Below are positions 19,201 through 29,209 of a stretch of 64,000 nucleotides of DNA, piece after piece. Under the pieces are notes generated by a model, which did not search any database, was not told where the DNA came from, and saw only the letters and a list, made by a program, of their open reading frames with translations. A program made the position numbers and the translations under genes. The stretch comes from Vicinamibacterales bacterium (GTDB lineage: Bacteria > Acidobacteriota > Vicinamibacteria > Vicinamibacterales > Fen-181). Numbering within the stretch: position 1 is the first letter of the stretch; every line of letters begins with the position of its first letter. The DNA lies in assembly GCA_036504215.1 (NCBI GenBank), contig DASXVO010000035.1, positions 274,753 to 338,752 on the forward strand, in the 5' to 3' direction.

Positions 19201-19216
19201 AGTGCCATCGCGCCGC

Positions 19217-20251
19217 ATGCGTGCCCACCTGCGAACCATCGTCGTCTTCGTCCTGGCTGTCGCCCTGCTTGCGTGGTTTCTCCGTCACGCGAATCTGGCC
19301 GGCGTCTGGGCGGAGATCCGTCGAGGCGACATCGGTCTGGTGCTCGTCGCGGTCGTGATGACGATGACGACCTATGCCAGCCGGTCGATCCGGTGGCAGT
19401 ACCTGCTCCAGGGACTCGGTCCGACCCGGTTCTTGAACGTATTTCGAGCGACGGTGATGGGATTCGCTGCCAGCTTCTTGCTCCCGGCGCGCGCCGGCGA
19501 GTTTCTGCGCCCGTATGTCCTGGCGAGGCGCGAGGGCCTGAGCGCGACCGCCACGTTTGCCACGGTGATCCTGGAGCGAGTGTTCGACATGGTGACCGTG
19601 CTGGCGTTGTTCGCGGTGTTCCTGCTGCTCGACGATCCGGCGGTCGTTGACGCCGACCCGCGGGTGTTCAACGCCGTGAAGCTCAGTGGTCTCGTGGTTG
19701 CCGCGGTGACAGTGGCCGTGCTGGTGGTGTTCTTCGTGCTCGCTGGTCGGCCCGAGACCGTGGGCCGGCTGTCCGCGCGGGTCGAGCGTGTGCTGCCCGC
19801 GCGGTTGGCGCGTCTGGTGGACGGCATGGCGCGGACCTTCGCGGAGGGGTTGTCGGCGGTCCGCCGGCCGCAGCAACTGGTGATGGTGTTCGTCTGGTCG
19901 TTCCCGTTGTGGCTCTCGATTGCGGCGGGCGCGTGGCTCGTCACCCATGCGTTCCACATCGAGATGTCGTATGTCGGATCGTTCCTGCTCACCACCGTGC
20001 TGGTGGCCGGTGTGCTGGTTCCGACGCCGGGGGCGGTGGGCGGGTTTCATGAGGCATACCGGATTGCGGTGACGTCGTTCTTTCACGCGCCGAACGACCG
20101 GGCGGTTGGGGCGGCGATCGTCCTGCACGCCATCTCGTTCGTGCCGGTGACGCTTCTCGGCATCGTCTTCATGGCCCAGGAAGGTCTGACCCTGGGCCGC
20201 ATGCGGCGTCTGGCCGATTCGGCCACGGCGGAGGAGGAGGGAGCCAGATGA
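19217..20251 (+). CDS. UPF0104/YbhN-type lysylphosphatidylglycerol synthase-like membrane protein
   Basis: The 344-residue protein is a multi-pass membrane protein of the LPG_synthase_TM (UPF0104, AglD2/YbhN) family. It shows about eight hydrophobic helices and the family phrases [45 protein letters not shown] and [13 protein letters not shown]. Members are thought to move or flip lipid-linked compounds, but the substrate is not known. There is no soluble aminoacyl transferase domain, so it is not a full MprF. ATG 19217 is chosen because the hydrophobic N-terminal helix begins there. It overlaps nrdR by 4 nt. Confidence 0.82.
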   Translation: MRAHLRTIVVFVLAVALLAWFLRHANLAGVWAEIRRGDIGLVLVAVVMTMTTYASRSIRWQYLLQGLGPTRFLNVFRATVMGFAASFLLPARAGEFLRPYVLARREGLSATATFATVILERVFDMVTVLALFAVFLLLDDPAVVDADPRVFNAVKLSGLVVAAVTVAVLVVFFVLAGRPETVGRLSARVERVLPARLARLVDGMARTFAEGLSAVRRPQQLVMVFVWSFPLWLSIAAGAWLVTHAFHIEMSYVGSFLLTTVLVAGVLVPTPGAVGGFHEAYRIAVTSFFHAPNDRAVGAAIVLHAISFVPVTLLGIVFMAQEGLTLGRMRRLADSATAEEEGAR

Positions 20252-20706
20252 AATGCCCGTACTGCGGCCACTTGGGCGACAAGGTGGTGGACTCGCGGGA
20301 GAGCAAGGAAGGCGAGGTCATCCGACGGCGACGGGAGTGCCTCGACTGCGGCCGCCGGTTCACGAGCTATGAACGGATCGACGAGATTCCGTACATGGTG
20401 GTGAAGAAGGACGGGAGCCGCGAGCGCTTCGAGCGCCAGAAGCTCATTGGCGGTATGCTGAAGGCGTGTGAGAAGCGCCCGGTGAGCGTCTCGACGCTCG
20501 AGAAGGTGGCGGACCGCGTTGAAGCGACGCTCCAGGAGCGGCCGGAGAAGGAGATTGCCACGGCGGAAGTCGGGCAGTTCGTGATGCAGGCGCTGAAGGA
20601 TCTCGACGAGGTTGCCTACGTGCGGTTCGCGTCGGTGTATCGCAACTTCCGCGATGTCGGGGAATTCAGGAAGCAGCTCGAGGAACTGCTGAACGCGGGC
20701 GAATGA
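20248..20706 (+). CDS. nrdR: Transcriptional repressor NrdR
   Basis: NrdR is a zinc-ribbon and ATP-cone repressor of ribonucleotide reductase genes. The 152-residue protein begins [19 protein letters not shown] and has the second pair [14 protein letters not shown]. The ATP-cone follows with [33 protein letters not shown]. The length is normal. It overlaps both neighbours by 4 nt, so it sits in an operon with the UPF0104 gene and the DUF4390-ntrY genes. No nrd genes are in the window, so its targets lie elsewhere. Confidence 0.96.
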   Translation: MKCPYCGHLGDKVVDSRESKEGEVIRRRRECLDCGRRFTSYERIDEIPYMVVKKDGSRERFERQKLIGGMLKACEKRPVSVSTLEKVADRVEATLQERPEKEIATAEVGQFVMQALKDLDEVAYVRFASVYRNFRDVGEFRKQLEELLNAGE

Positions 20707-21278
20707 CACGGAGATTCCTGACGGGAACGCTCCTGACGGTCCTTCTGGTGGGCGCCTCCGCCTGGCGGGCGTGGCCGGCCGCACCGGTGCTGGCCGCGGG
20801 CACTGAAGGGCTCCAGGTGGTGACGCTGGCCAAGGACGGCCGGATCCTGGTGTCGTTCACCCTCTCGAACGGGTTCACGGACGAGTTGCGCGAGGCGATC
20901 CGCAGCGGTCTGCCCGCGACGATTACCTACGAGATCGATTTGCGGCGCGATGGGCTGCTCTGGTTCGACCGCACGATCGCCTCGTCCACCGTCACCGCCA
21001 GCGTCCGGTTCGACAATCTCACACGGCAGCACCGGCTCGCCCGCACCGTGGATGGTCGCGGCGAGGAGCCGCGCCTCACCGAGGACGAATCGCTCGTGCG
21101 CGAGTGGCTGACGGTCTTCAAGCAACTGCCGCTGTTCAGCACGGCACAGCTCGAGGGCAATGTCGAGTACTACGTGCGCGTTCGGGCGATCACCCGGCCG
21201 CGCGTCAACTGGCTCCTGTTCTGGCCGTGGGAGCAAGGGGCCACCACCGGTTACGTGCGCTTCACCGTCATCCAGTAG
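20703..21278 (+). CDS. DUF4390 exported protein linked to NtrY/NtrX
   Basis: This is a 191-residue protein with an N-terminal signal sequence or anchor ([23 protein letters not shown]). A single domain follows that matches the DUF4390 pattern: [33 protein letters not shown], then [21 protein letters not shown] and a C-terminal VNWLLFWPW. In other bacteria this family lies next to NtrY-type kinases, as here, where ntrY begins on the base after its stop. I infer an extracytoplasmic or membrane role in the signalling unit; the biochemical function is unknown. Confidence 0.82.
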   Translation: MTRRFLTGTLLTVLLVGASAWRAWPAAPVLAAGTEGLQVVTLAKDGRILVSFTLSNGFTDELREAIRSGLPATITYEIDLRRDGLLWFDRTIASSTVTASVRFDNLTRQHRLARTVDGRGEEPRLTEDESLVREWLTVFKQLPLFSTAQLEGNVEYYVRVRAITRPRVNWLLFWPWEQGATTGYVRFTVIQ

Positions 21279-23558
21279 ATGCTCAGCCTGCGGGATACCG
21301 CTCCGGCGCCACGATCCGCTCCGCCCCGGCGGAGTGCGCAGGGGCGTCGTCCGTTTCGCGACAACCCGATCCTGATTGTCGCCAGCATTGCCCTGTTGAT
21401 CGCTGCGCTCGGTGCGACGCTGACGTTCGCCAGCCGCTCGTCGCGCCTCTCGCCGGACTTCCTCACGGAGTTCGTCCTCTACGCGTTGTCGGCCGCCGAC
21501 CTGGCGATGATTCTGGCCCTCGTCTTCGTGCTCGCGCGGAACATCGTGAAGATGATGGTCGAGCGGCGGCGTGGCCTGCCGTTCGCCCGGTTCCGCTCGA
21601 AGCTCGTCGCGGTCCTGCTGGCGCTGACGCTGATCCCGTCGATGCTGGTGCTGTTCGTCGGGAGCGAGCTGATTCGCAGCAGCCTCGACCGATGGTTCAA
21701 CGCGCCGATGGAAGAGATCGTCGCGTCGGCGAACCGGACGGCGGCGGACTACTACCGCGAACGCCAGAAGCTGGTGTCCGATACCTCTCGAAGGATCGGC
21801 CGGGTGCTGTCGCCGCTCGGCTTTCCCGACGCCGACGTGACGAAGGTGTTCGAGTTGATCTCTCCCGAGGTCGCGCAACAGCGCATCGGGATGGTGGAGG
21901 TCTACCGCGTGTCGCCGGGGCGCGGCCCGCGGCCCGACGTGCTGCCGGTGGCCGAAGTCCGCTCGCCGTCGCTGCCGCCGGACTACAACCGCGCGTCGGC
22001 CGACCGCCTGGCCGAACGGGTGGTGGCGGAGAACACGGAGACGCACGCCATCGAGCCGCTCGGGAGCGGCGGCGAACTCGTGCGGGCCGCGTCGCCCGTT
22101 CGCGGCAACGACGGTGCGCCTGCCGCGGTCATCGTCGCCTCCGATTTCCTCACGGGTGAAATGTCCACGCGCGCGCGTCGGATGACCGAGTCGTTCGAGC
22201 AGTACAACCAATTGCGCGTCCTCAGGAACCCTCTGATCGGCGTCTACATCTCGTTCTTCCTGATGGTGACGCTGATGATCCTCGTGAGCGCCACGTGGAT
22301 GGGGCTCTACCTCGCCAAGCGAATCACGCGGCCGATCCAGCGGCTGGCGGCCGCGGCCCGCGAGATCGGCGCCGGGCATCTCGACCACCGGCTCGAACCG
22401 GAGACGAGCGACGAGTTCGGTGCGCTCGTCGAGGCGTTCAACACGATGGCCGGCGAGTTGTGGCGCAGCCGCCGCGATCTCGAGCGCTCGGCCGGCGATC
22501 AGCAGCGGCAGCATCAGGAGGTCGAGGCGCGTCGACGGTACATCGAGACGATTCTCGAGCGGATCACCACGGGGGTCATCTCGCTGGACGCATCGGGACA
22601 TGTCACGACGATCAACTCCGCGGCCGCTCGGCTGCTCGCCCTCGACGGGCAGGTGGCGACGGGACGTCCGGCCGTCGAACTGCTCAGCCGCCCCGACCTG
22701 CAGCCGCTGGTCGCCCTGGTCGAGGGGGCGCGCCAGGAGGGACAGGACCCGCCGCCTCAGGAAATCGGCCTCGCGCACGACGGTCGGGAACTGCACCTGG
22801 CCGCGGCCGCGACCGCGCTGCACGGCGAGGGCGGCGCCATCGAGGGCACGGTCCTGGTCTTCGACGACATCACACCACTCATCCGTGCGCAGAAGGTCGC
22901 GGCGTGGCGGGAAGTGGCCCGCCGCCTGGCCCATGAGATCAAGAATCCGCTCACGCCGATTCAGCTCTGCGCGGAACGGCTCGGACGTCACTTCCAGACG
23001 GCCCCTCCGCCCACGCGTGCGCTGGTCGAGGAGTGCACGAAGACGATTGTCGGCGAGGTCGAGTCGCTCAAGGCGCTGGTGGACGAGTTCTCGCAGTTCG
23101 CGCGCATGCCGGCACCGCGGCGGATTCCGACCGATCTCGCGGGCCTGCTCGCCGACACGCTGTCGCTCTACGTCGGCCTGTTCCGGGAGGTGAAGATCGA
23201 GAGTACGGCGCCGCCCGGGATGCCGATGGTCCGGGTGGATCCTGAACAGATTCGCCGGGTGGTCATCAACCTGGTGGACAACGCGATCGAGGCGATGGAT
23301 CGGCACGGGCACGTCGCCATCGAGGTCCAGTACGCCGCCACCGAGCGCGTGGCGCGCGTCGTCGTGGCTGACAATGGCCCTGGCATTCCGGCCAGCGAGC
23401 GCGAGAAGCTGTTCCTGCCGTACTACTCGACCAAGCGGCGGGGGAGCGGACTCGGCCTGGCGATCGTGCGGCGGATCATCGCGGAGCACGGCGGTACGAT
23501 TGACGTGGCCGACAATGCGCCGACGGGTACGCGCTTCACCATCGAGCTGCCCGCGTAG
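21279..23558 (+). CDS. ntrY: NtrY-type membrane sensor histidine kinase
   Basis: This 759-residue sensor has three N-terminal membrane helices (about 28-50, 68-92, 107-132), an extracytoplasmic or linker region with a fourth helix (NPLIGVYISFFLMVTLMILVS), HAMP, then PAS (RRYIETILERITTGVISLDASG). HisKA has its phosphoryl histidine in RLAHEIKNPLTPIQL (H552), followed by HATPase_c with NLVDNAIEAM, DNGPGIP and GSGLGLAIV. The arrangement is that of NtrY, which senses nitrogen or redox/envelope state in different bacteria. The cognate NtrX-type regulator follows after 35 nt that contain a CTCCTGACTCCTG-type repeat. Confidence 0.9.
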   Translation: MLSLRDTAPAPRSAPPRRSAQGRRPFRDNPILIVASIALLIAALGATLTFASRSSRLSPDFLTEFVLYALSAADLAMILALVFVLARNIVKMMVERRRGLPFARFRSKLVAVLLALTLIPSMLVLFVGSELIRSSLDRWFNAPMEEIVASANRTAADYYRERQKLVSDTSRRIGRVLSPLGFPDADVTKVFELISPEVAQQRIGMVEVYRVSPGRGPRPDVLPVAEVRSPSLPPDYNRASADRLAERVVAENTETHAIEPLGSGGELVRAASPVRGNDGAPAAVIVASDFLTGEMSTRARRMTESFEQYNQLRVLRNPLIGVYISFFLMVTLMILVSATWMGLYLAKRITRPIQRLAAAAREIGAGHLDHRLEPETSDEFGALVEAFNTMAGELWRSRRDLERSAGDQQRQHQEVEARRRYIETILERITTGVISLDASGHVTTINSAAARLLALDGQVATGRPAVELLSRPDLQPLVALVEGARQEGQDPPPQEIGLAHDGRELHLAAAATALHGEGGAIEGTVLVFDDITPLIRAQKVAAWREVARRLAHEIKNPLTPIQLCAERLGRHFQTAPPPTRALVEECTKTIVGEVESLKALVDEFSQFARMPAPRRIPTDLAGLLADTLSLYVGLFREVKIESTAPPGMPMVRVDPEQIRRVVINLVDNAIEAMDRHGHVAIEVQYAATERVARVVVADNGPGIPASEREKLFLPYYSTKRRGSGLGLAIVRRIIAEHGGTIDVADNAPTGTRFTIELPA

Positions 23559-23563
23559 CGTGG

Positions 23564-23584
23564 CTCCTGACTCCTGTTTCCTGA
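23564..23584. repeat. Copy of the CAGGAG/CTCCTG intergenic repeat (ntrY-ntrX gap)
   Basis: CTCCTGACTCCTGTTTCCTG lies between ntrY and ntrX and is the reverse-complement sense of similar runs at 35430 and 44132. It may be part of a dispersed low-complexity family. Confidence 0.5.
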
Positions 23585-23593
23585 GAGTGTCTC

Positions 23594-24988
<1,395 letters not shown>

Positions 24989-25006
24989 GGCACCGGGCAC
25001 TTTTGA

Positions 25007-25012
25007 TATAAT
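25007..25012 (+). promoter_or_regulatory. -10 box before the TPR gene at 25040
   Basis: A consensus TATAAT follows TTTTGA and lies 27 nt before the ATG. There is no recognisable -35 at 16-18 nt. Confidence 0.4.
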
Positions 25013-25039
25013 CCCCTCGCGTCCACCTTCCGTTCGGCT

Positions 25040-25903
25040 ATGCCCGACCCAGCTCGCACCGATCCGTCACTCAGCCCGGATGGTCTCACGGCGACCGAAC
25101 GCGACAGCCGTGTCGAACAGCTCCTGCTGACGGGGCTCGACCAGTATTTCGCCGGCGAGTACGACCGGGCGATTAGTGCGTGGACGCGCGTGCTGTTCTT
25201 CGACCGCGGGCACGCCCGCGCCAAGGCCTACATCGACCGTGCCCGCAGCGCCATCGGCGAGCGCCAACGTGAGTCGGACGAACTGCTGCACCGCGGTGTC
25301 GACGCGTTCAATCGGGGCGAGACCGACGATGCCCGGCGCCTGCTCACCGCGGCGGTGGACCGCGGCGGTCCGCACGAGGTGGCGCTGGCGTTCCTGGATC
25401 GGCTCGCGCGACTCGACCGACCGGGTTCGCTCGGTGATGCGCGCCCGGGTCGCCGCGCCGAGCGGCGTCGACCCAGGCGCGACCCGGCCGTCGGGAATCG
25501 CTTTCGGCGTCGGACCTGGGTGGTGCCCGCCTTGGTGCTATCGGTCGGGGCGCTCGTGTTTCTGTATCTTCAGGGGTCCCTCGATCGGAGCACCTCGCCG
25601 TTCTTCCTGCTGGACTGGCGTGGGTCCTACGCGGGGACCACCGTGCGTCCCACCGAGGACCCGCTTCCGGTGCCGCGCCCGGCCGAGATCGATCTCGAGC
25701 GCGCGCGGGCTCTCCTGGCCTCGGGCCACGCCCGGGAAGCCCTGCGTCTCGTCGAGGGGATACCCGCCGGTGACAGCCTGCGGTCGGAGGCAGCTCGCGT
25801 CCGCGAGGACATCCAGCGCGCGTTGCTTGCCGACGAGGGAAAGGGTGTGCTGCCTGGTCCGCCGTCGCTCACCCCCGCGACTCCTCCGGTCAGGGAACCA
25901 TGA
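25040..25903 (+). CDS. TPR-like protein with central membrane helix
   Basis: This is a 287-residue protein. Residues about 25-125 resemble two or three tetratricopeptide-like helical pairs (LLLTGLDQYFAGEYDRAISAWTRVLFFDRGHARAKAYIDRARS, then a second ELLHRGVDAFNRGETDDARRLL unit). A single membrane helix follows at about 160-175 (TWVVPALVLSVGALVFLYL), then a periplasmic tail with another weak helical repeat (LERARALLASGHAREALRLVEGI). This suggests a bitopic scaffold with repeats on both sides. The family is not identified. It overlaps the zinc-ribbon/RDD gene by 4 nt, so the two may act together. Confidence 0.7.
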   Translation: MPDPARTDPSLSPDGLTATERDSRVEQLLLTGLDQYFAGEYDRAISAWTRVLFFDRGHARAKAYIDRARSAIGERQRESDELLHRGVDAFNRGETDDARRLLTAAVDRGGPHEVALAFLDRLARLDRPGSLGDARPGRRAERRRPRRDPAVGNRFRRRTWVVPALVLSVGALVFLYLQGSLDRSTSPFFLLDWRGSYAGTTVRPTEDPLPVPRPAEIDLERARALLASGHAREALRLVEGIPAGDSLRSEAARVREDIQRALLADEGKGVLPGPPSLTPATPPVREP

Positions 25904-26817
25904 AGTGCCCCAAGTGCGGCTACATCGGGTTCGAGCCGGCCGAACGCTGCAGGAACTGCGGGTACGATTTCTCGCTGTCTTCGTCGAACCCGCCCGCGTC
26001 CGACCTCTCGCTCCGACCGGATCAGGCGATTGGTCCGCTGGCCGATTTCGACCTAGGTGAGGCGAAGAGGCCGCCTCGTCCGACGCCGGCCACCAGGACA
26101 GCGCGCCGTCGTCAGGACCCCACCCTCGATCCGGGAATACCGTCGGGCGAAGCCGTGGGGCCTGCAGACCTGCCACTGTTCGGCGAGCTCGACGAGACGC
26201 CGCTCGTAAAGCCTGGGAGCGCGCCGACACCGCCTCTGTCGGTTCGTCGGTCCACACCTGTGGCGCGAACGCGCCCGAACCCCGCGCGCCTGTCGGATCC
26301 GCAGCGCGATCTCGGCTTGCTCCCCGAGGCCGACCTCGCTTCGCACGAGCCCATGGCGAACTCGTCGGACGCAGCCGCGGTGGAGGCGGGCCCGCATGCG
26401 GCGCCGGGTGCCGAGCGTCGGCTGGCGGCGTCGCTGCTCGATGTTGTGTTGCTGGTCGCTCTCGACGTCGCTGTCCTGTATTTCACGTTGCGGATGTGCC
26501 GCCTGGCGACGGCCGAACTGGGCATCTTGCCGGTGTGGCCGACCCTGGCGTTCCTCCTCCTGATGAACGGCGGGTACATGGTGCTGCTGACGGCGGCAAG
26601 CGGCCAGACGCTTGGCAAGATGGCCTTCGGTCTGAAGGTCGTGTCGCGCGACGAAGGGCCCGTGTCGATCGGGCAAACGCTCATTCGGACGCTTGTCGGG
26701 TTCCTTGGCCTTCTGCCCGTTGGACTGGGTTTGCTGCCGGCGGCGTTCGATCACGGCTGTCGCGGGTTGCACGACCGGATGGCGAACACTCGTGTCATTC
26801 GGGCCGTCGCCTCCTGA
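25900..26817 (+). CDS. Zinc-ribbon and RDD-domain membrane protein
   Basis: The 305-residue protein starts with a four-cysteine zinc ribbon (MKCPKCGYIGFEPAERCRNCGYDF), continues through a Pro-rich disordered linker (about 25-165) and ends in an RDD domain of about three membrane helices. The RDD has R in ERRLAASLLDVVLL, the TLGKMAFGLKVVSRD segment and a C-terminal GLHDRMANTRVI. RDD proteins are poorly understood membrane proteins; some are involved in ion or toxin-related transport. Together with the preceding TPR protein it forms a two-gene membrane unit of unknown purpose. Confidence 0.8.
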   Translation: MKCPKCGYIGFEPAERCRNCGYDFSLSSSNPPASDLSLRPDQAIGPLADFDLGEAKRPPRPTPATRTARRRQDPTLDPGIPSGEAVGPADLPLFGELDETPLVKPGSAPTPPLSVRRSTPVARTRPNPARLSDPQRDLGLLPEADLASHEPMANSSDAAAVEAGPHAAPGAERRLAASLLDVVLLVALDVAVLYFTLRMCRLATAELGILPVWPTLAFLLLMNGGYMVLLTAASGQTLGKMAFGLKVVSRDEGPVSIGQTLIRTLVGFLGLLPVGLGLLPAAFDHGCRGLHDRMANTRVIRAVAS

Positions 26818-26841
26818 TCCACCCACGTTTCCCATGTGGTC

Positions 26842-27306
26842 ATGAAGAGTCGACTCGCCATCCTTCTCGCGACGTTCGGCTATGTGGGGCACTTCCCGAT
26901 CGCACCCGGGACGGCCGGGTCGGCCGCAGCGATTCCCCTCTATCTCCTCCTGCGGTGGGCTGGCATGCCTGCGCTCGACGTGGCCGTCATCGTCGTCCTG
27001 TTCGCGGCCGGGTGTTGGGCGGGCTCGGAGGCGGAGGCCCACTACGGCCGGACGGACCCCGGTCAGGTCGTTCTCGATGAAGTGATCGGCATGCTGCTCA
27101 CACTGCTGTTCCTGCCGGTCAGCTGGATCGGTGTGCTGTTGGGCTTTCTGCTCTTCCGCCTCTTCGACGTGTTCAAACCGTTCCCGGCCCGGCAGTGCGA
27201 GCGTCTGCCTGGCGGGCTTGGAATCATGGCCGACGACGCCGTGGCGGGGATCTACGGGAACATGGCGCTCCGGCTGATCATCTGGCTCGTGCCAGCGCTG
27301 CGGTAA
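26842..27306 (+). CDS. pgpA: Phosphatidylglycerophosphatase A
   Basis: PgpA removes the terminal phosphate of phosphatidylglycerophosphate, completing phosphatidylglycerol synthesis at the inner membrane. The 154-residue protein shows the family signatures GHFPIAPGTAGSAAA near the N-terminus, DPGQVVLDEVIGMLL with the metal-site acidic residues, the FRLFDVFKPFP motif and GIMADDAVAGIYGN. There are three to four membrane segments. ATG 26842 is preferred to the in-frame GTG two codons earlier. cinA follows after 17 nt, a common neighbour of pgpA in bacteria. Confidence 0.93.
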   Translation: MKSRLAILLATFGYVGHFPIAPGTAGSAAAIPLYLLLRWAGMPALDVAVIVVLFAAGCWAGSEAEAHYGRTDPGQVVLDEVIGMLLTLLFLPVSWIGVLLGFLLFRLFDVFKPFPARQCERLPGGLGIMADDAVAGIYGNMALRLIIWLVPALR

Positions 27307-27323
27307 CGCGTGACACCAGAGTC

Positions 27324-28604
27324 ATGAAGCGAGCGATCATCATCGCCGTCGGCAGTGAACTGCTGACACCGTTTCGGTCCGACACCAACTCCCTGTTCAT
27401 CACGTCGAAGCTGAACGACATCGGCATCCAGGTCCTGGCCAAACTGATCGTCGGCGATCGGCGCGCCGAACTGGCGGCGGTGATTGCCGGCGCGTTGTCG
27501 CGGACCGATCTCCTCGTCCTCACCGGTGGCCTCGGGCCAACCGAGGACGATGTGACGAGGCTGGCGGTGGCGGACGCGACCGGTGCGGCGATCGAAGAGG
27601 ACCCGGCCATTCTGGAGCGGATCCGCCAGCGCTTCGCGAAGCGGGGACTCGACATGCCCGCGGTCAACCGCACGCAGGCGCAGGTCCTCTGCGGCGCGAC
27701 CGTGCTCCCGAACCCGAACGGTACCGCGCCCGGGCAGTGGCTGGAGCACGAGGGCACCGCGATCGTGCTGCTCCCCGGTCCGCCGCGCGAGATGCGTCCG
27801 ATGTTCGACGCCGTTGTCGCCGAACGGCTCGCGCCTCTGACGTCCGGCGCCCGCCTCTACCGCCGTGTGCTGAAGATTGCCGGGCGCTCGGAATCGGCGA
27901 TCGAAGAACTGGCGCAGCCGGTGTATTCGACCTGGACCGAGTGGCAGCCGCCGGTCTCGACCAGCATCCTCGCCGTCCCGGGGCAGATCGAACTGCACTT
28001 CTCGGTATCCGCCAGCAGCGTCGCGGAGGGCAACACGACGCTGGCGCGTGCGACCGACGAGATGCTGGCCGTCCTTGGCGACGACGTGTACAGCACTGAC
28101 GGACGTCCGCTCGAGCAGGTTGTCGGCGATCGGCTTCGGGAACACGGATGGCGCGTGGCAACGGCAGAGTCCTGCACGGGAGGCCTGGTCGCGTCGCGGC
28201 TGACGGACGTGGCGGGCAGCTCGGACTATGTCGATCGCGGGGTCGTCTGCTACAGCAACCGCGCAAAGACGGAACTGCTCGGTGTGCCGGCGGAGCTGAT
28301 TTCGGCCCACGGTGCGGTGAGCGAGGCGGTCGGCGTGGCGATGGCCCACGGGATCCGCGAACGGGCCGGCGTGGAGGTGGCCGTCGGCATCACCGGTGTG
28401 GCGGGGCCCGGTGGAGGCAGCGCCGAGAAGCCGGTCGGCACGGTGGTGATTGCGGTTGTCTGGCCCGGCGGAGACGCGGTGCACCGGTTCCAGTTCCTGG
28501 GCGGGCGGGAGTCGGTGAAGTTCCAGGCATCGCAGGCGGCGCTGAACCTCTTGCGACACCTGGCGGGCGGCGGGTCTTCCCATGCGCCTCTTCATCGCGG
28601 TTGA
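27324..28604 (+). CDS. cinA: CinA (competence/damage-inducible, nicotinamide-nucleotide amidase)
   Basis: CinA proteins combine an N-terminal MoCF-like domain (ADP-ribose pyrophosphatase-like in some) and a C-terminal PncC domain that deamidates nicotinamide mononucleotide. The 426-residue product starts MKRAIIIAVGSELLTPFRSDTN and has LVLTGGLGPTEDDVTR in the first domain. The C-terminal part begins ATAESCTGGLVASRLTDVAGSS and includes GVAGPGGGSAEKPVGTV. The length is normal. The frame continues upstream, but homology starts at this ATG. The 3' end overlaps thpR by 23 nt. Confidence 0.94.
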   Translation: MKRAIIIAVGSELLTPFRSDTNSLFITSKLNDIGIQVLAKLIVGDRRAELAAVIAGALSRTDLLVLTGGLGPTEDDVTRLAVADATGAAIEEDPAILERIRQRFAKRGLDMPAVNRTQAQVLCGATVLPNPNGTAPGQWLEHEGTAIVLLPGPPREMRPMFDAVVAERLAPLTSGARLYRRVLKIAGRSESAIEELAQPVYSTWTEWQPPVSTSILAVPGQIELHFSVSASSVAEGNTTLARATDEMLAVLGDDVYSTDGRPLEQVVGDRLREHGWRVATAESCTGGLVASRLTDVAGSSDYVDRGVVCYSNRAKTELLGVPAELISAHGAVSEAVGVAMAHGIRERAGVEVAVGITGVAGPGGGSAEKPVGTVVIAVVWPGGDAVHRFQFLGGRESVKFQASQAALNLLRHLAGGGSSHAPLHRG

Positions 28605-29154
28605 ACTCGACGACGTGGTGCGACGGAGCGCGGCGGCGGTCGCCGAGCGCCTGGACCAGGAATTTCGGCGGGGAAACGCACGCCGCAGCGTGACGTGGGT
28701 GGCGCAGCAGAACCTCCATCTGACCCTGCGGTTCCTCGGTGAGGTCGATGCCTCCCGGGCGAACGGTGTGATCGCCCGCCTCACACCGCCGTTTGCCACG
28801 TCACGCTTCGACATTGCGGTCGCCGGTGTCGGCGCATTCCCGCCGTCGGGGCCGCCGCGGGTGATCTGGATGGGCGTCACCGACGGTGCGCGCGCGCTGG
28901 TCGCCCTTCACCATGAGGTCGAGACCCGACTCGATGGCCTCGGTTTCGAGCGGGAGGATCGGCCGTTCCGCGCGCATCTGACGATCGGCCGCGTCAAGGC
29001 GCCCCTCGGTTCGCGCGCCCAGGGCGTCCTGTCCAGCCTCCCGCCGACCGAGGTCGGCCGCTGCCAGGTCGGCCACGTCACGCTGTTCGAGAGCCGCCTC
29101 TCGCCGAAGGGCCCCACGTACTCCGCGGTGATGACCTCGGTGCTGGCGCGTTGA
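28582..29154 (+). CDS. thpR: RNA 2',3'-cyclic phosphodiesterase (2H family)
   Basis: ThpR/LigT proteins open 2',3'-cyclic phosphates on RNA. The 190-residue protein begins MRLFIAVELDDVVR and has the two His-x-Thr-x motifs that define the 2H fold: HLTLRFLG (about 46-53) and HLTIGRVK (about 132-139), separated by the usual distance. The length matches. It overlaps cinA by 23 nt, an arrangement seen in other genomes, and stands before gpsA. The RNA substrate in the cell is not known. Confidence 0.9.
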   Translation: MRLFIAVELDDVVRRSAAAVAERLDQEFRRGNARRSVTWVAQQNLHLTLRFLGEVDASRANGVIARLTPPFATSRFDIAVAGVGAFPPSGPPRVIWMGVTDGARALVALHHEVETRLDGLGFEREDRPFRAHLTIGRVKAPLGSRAQGVLSSLPPTEVGRCQVGHVTLFESRLSPKGPTYSAVMTSVLAR

Positions 29155-29195
29155 GCCAGGAGGGCCTGCCTTGCCGGCCGGGCCGTGGTTTCGAG

Positions 29196-29201
29196 TATCA
29201 T
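29196..29201 (+). promoter_or_regulatory. -10 box of gpsA, near-leaderless
   Basis: TATCAT ends 8 nt before the gpsA ATG. TTGCCG at 29171-29176 could be a weak -35 with a long 19-nt spacer. Transcription would begin at or within two bases of the start codon. Confidence 0.45.
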
Positions 29202-29209
29202 CACTCCCA

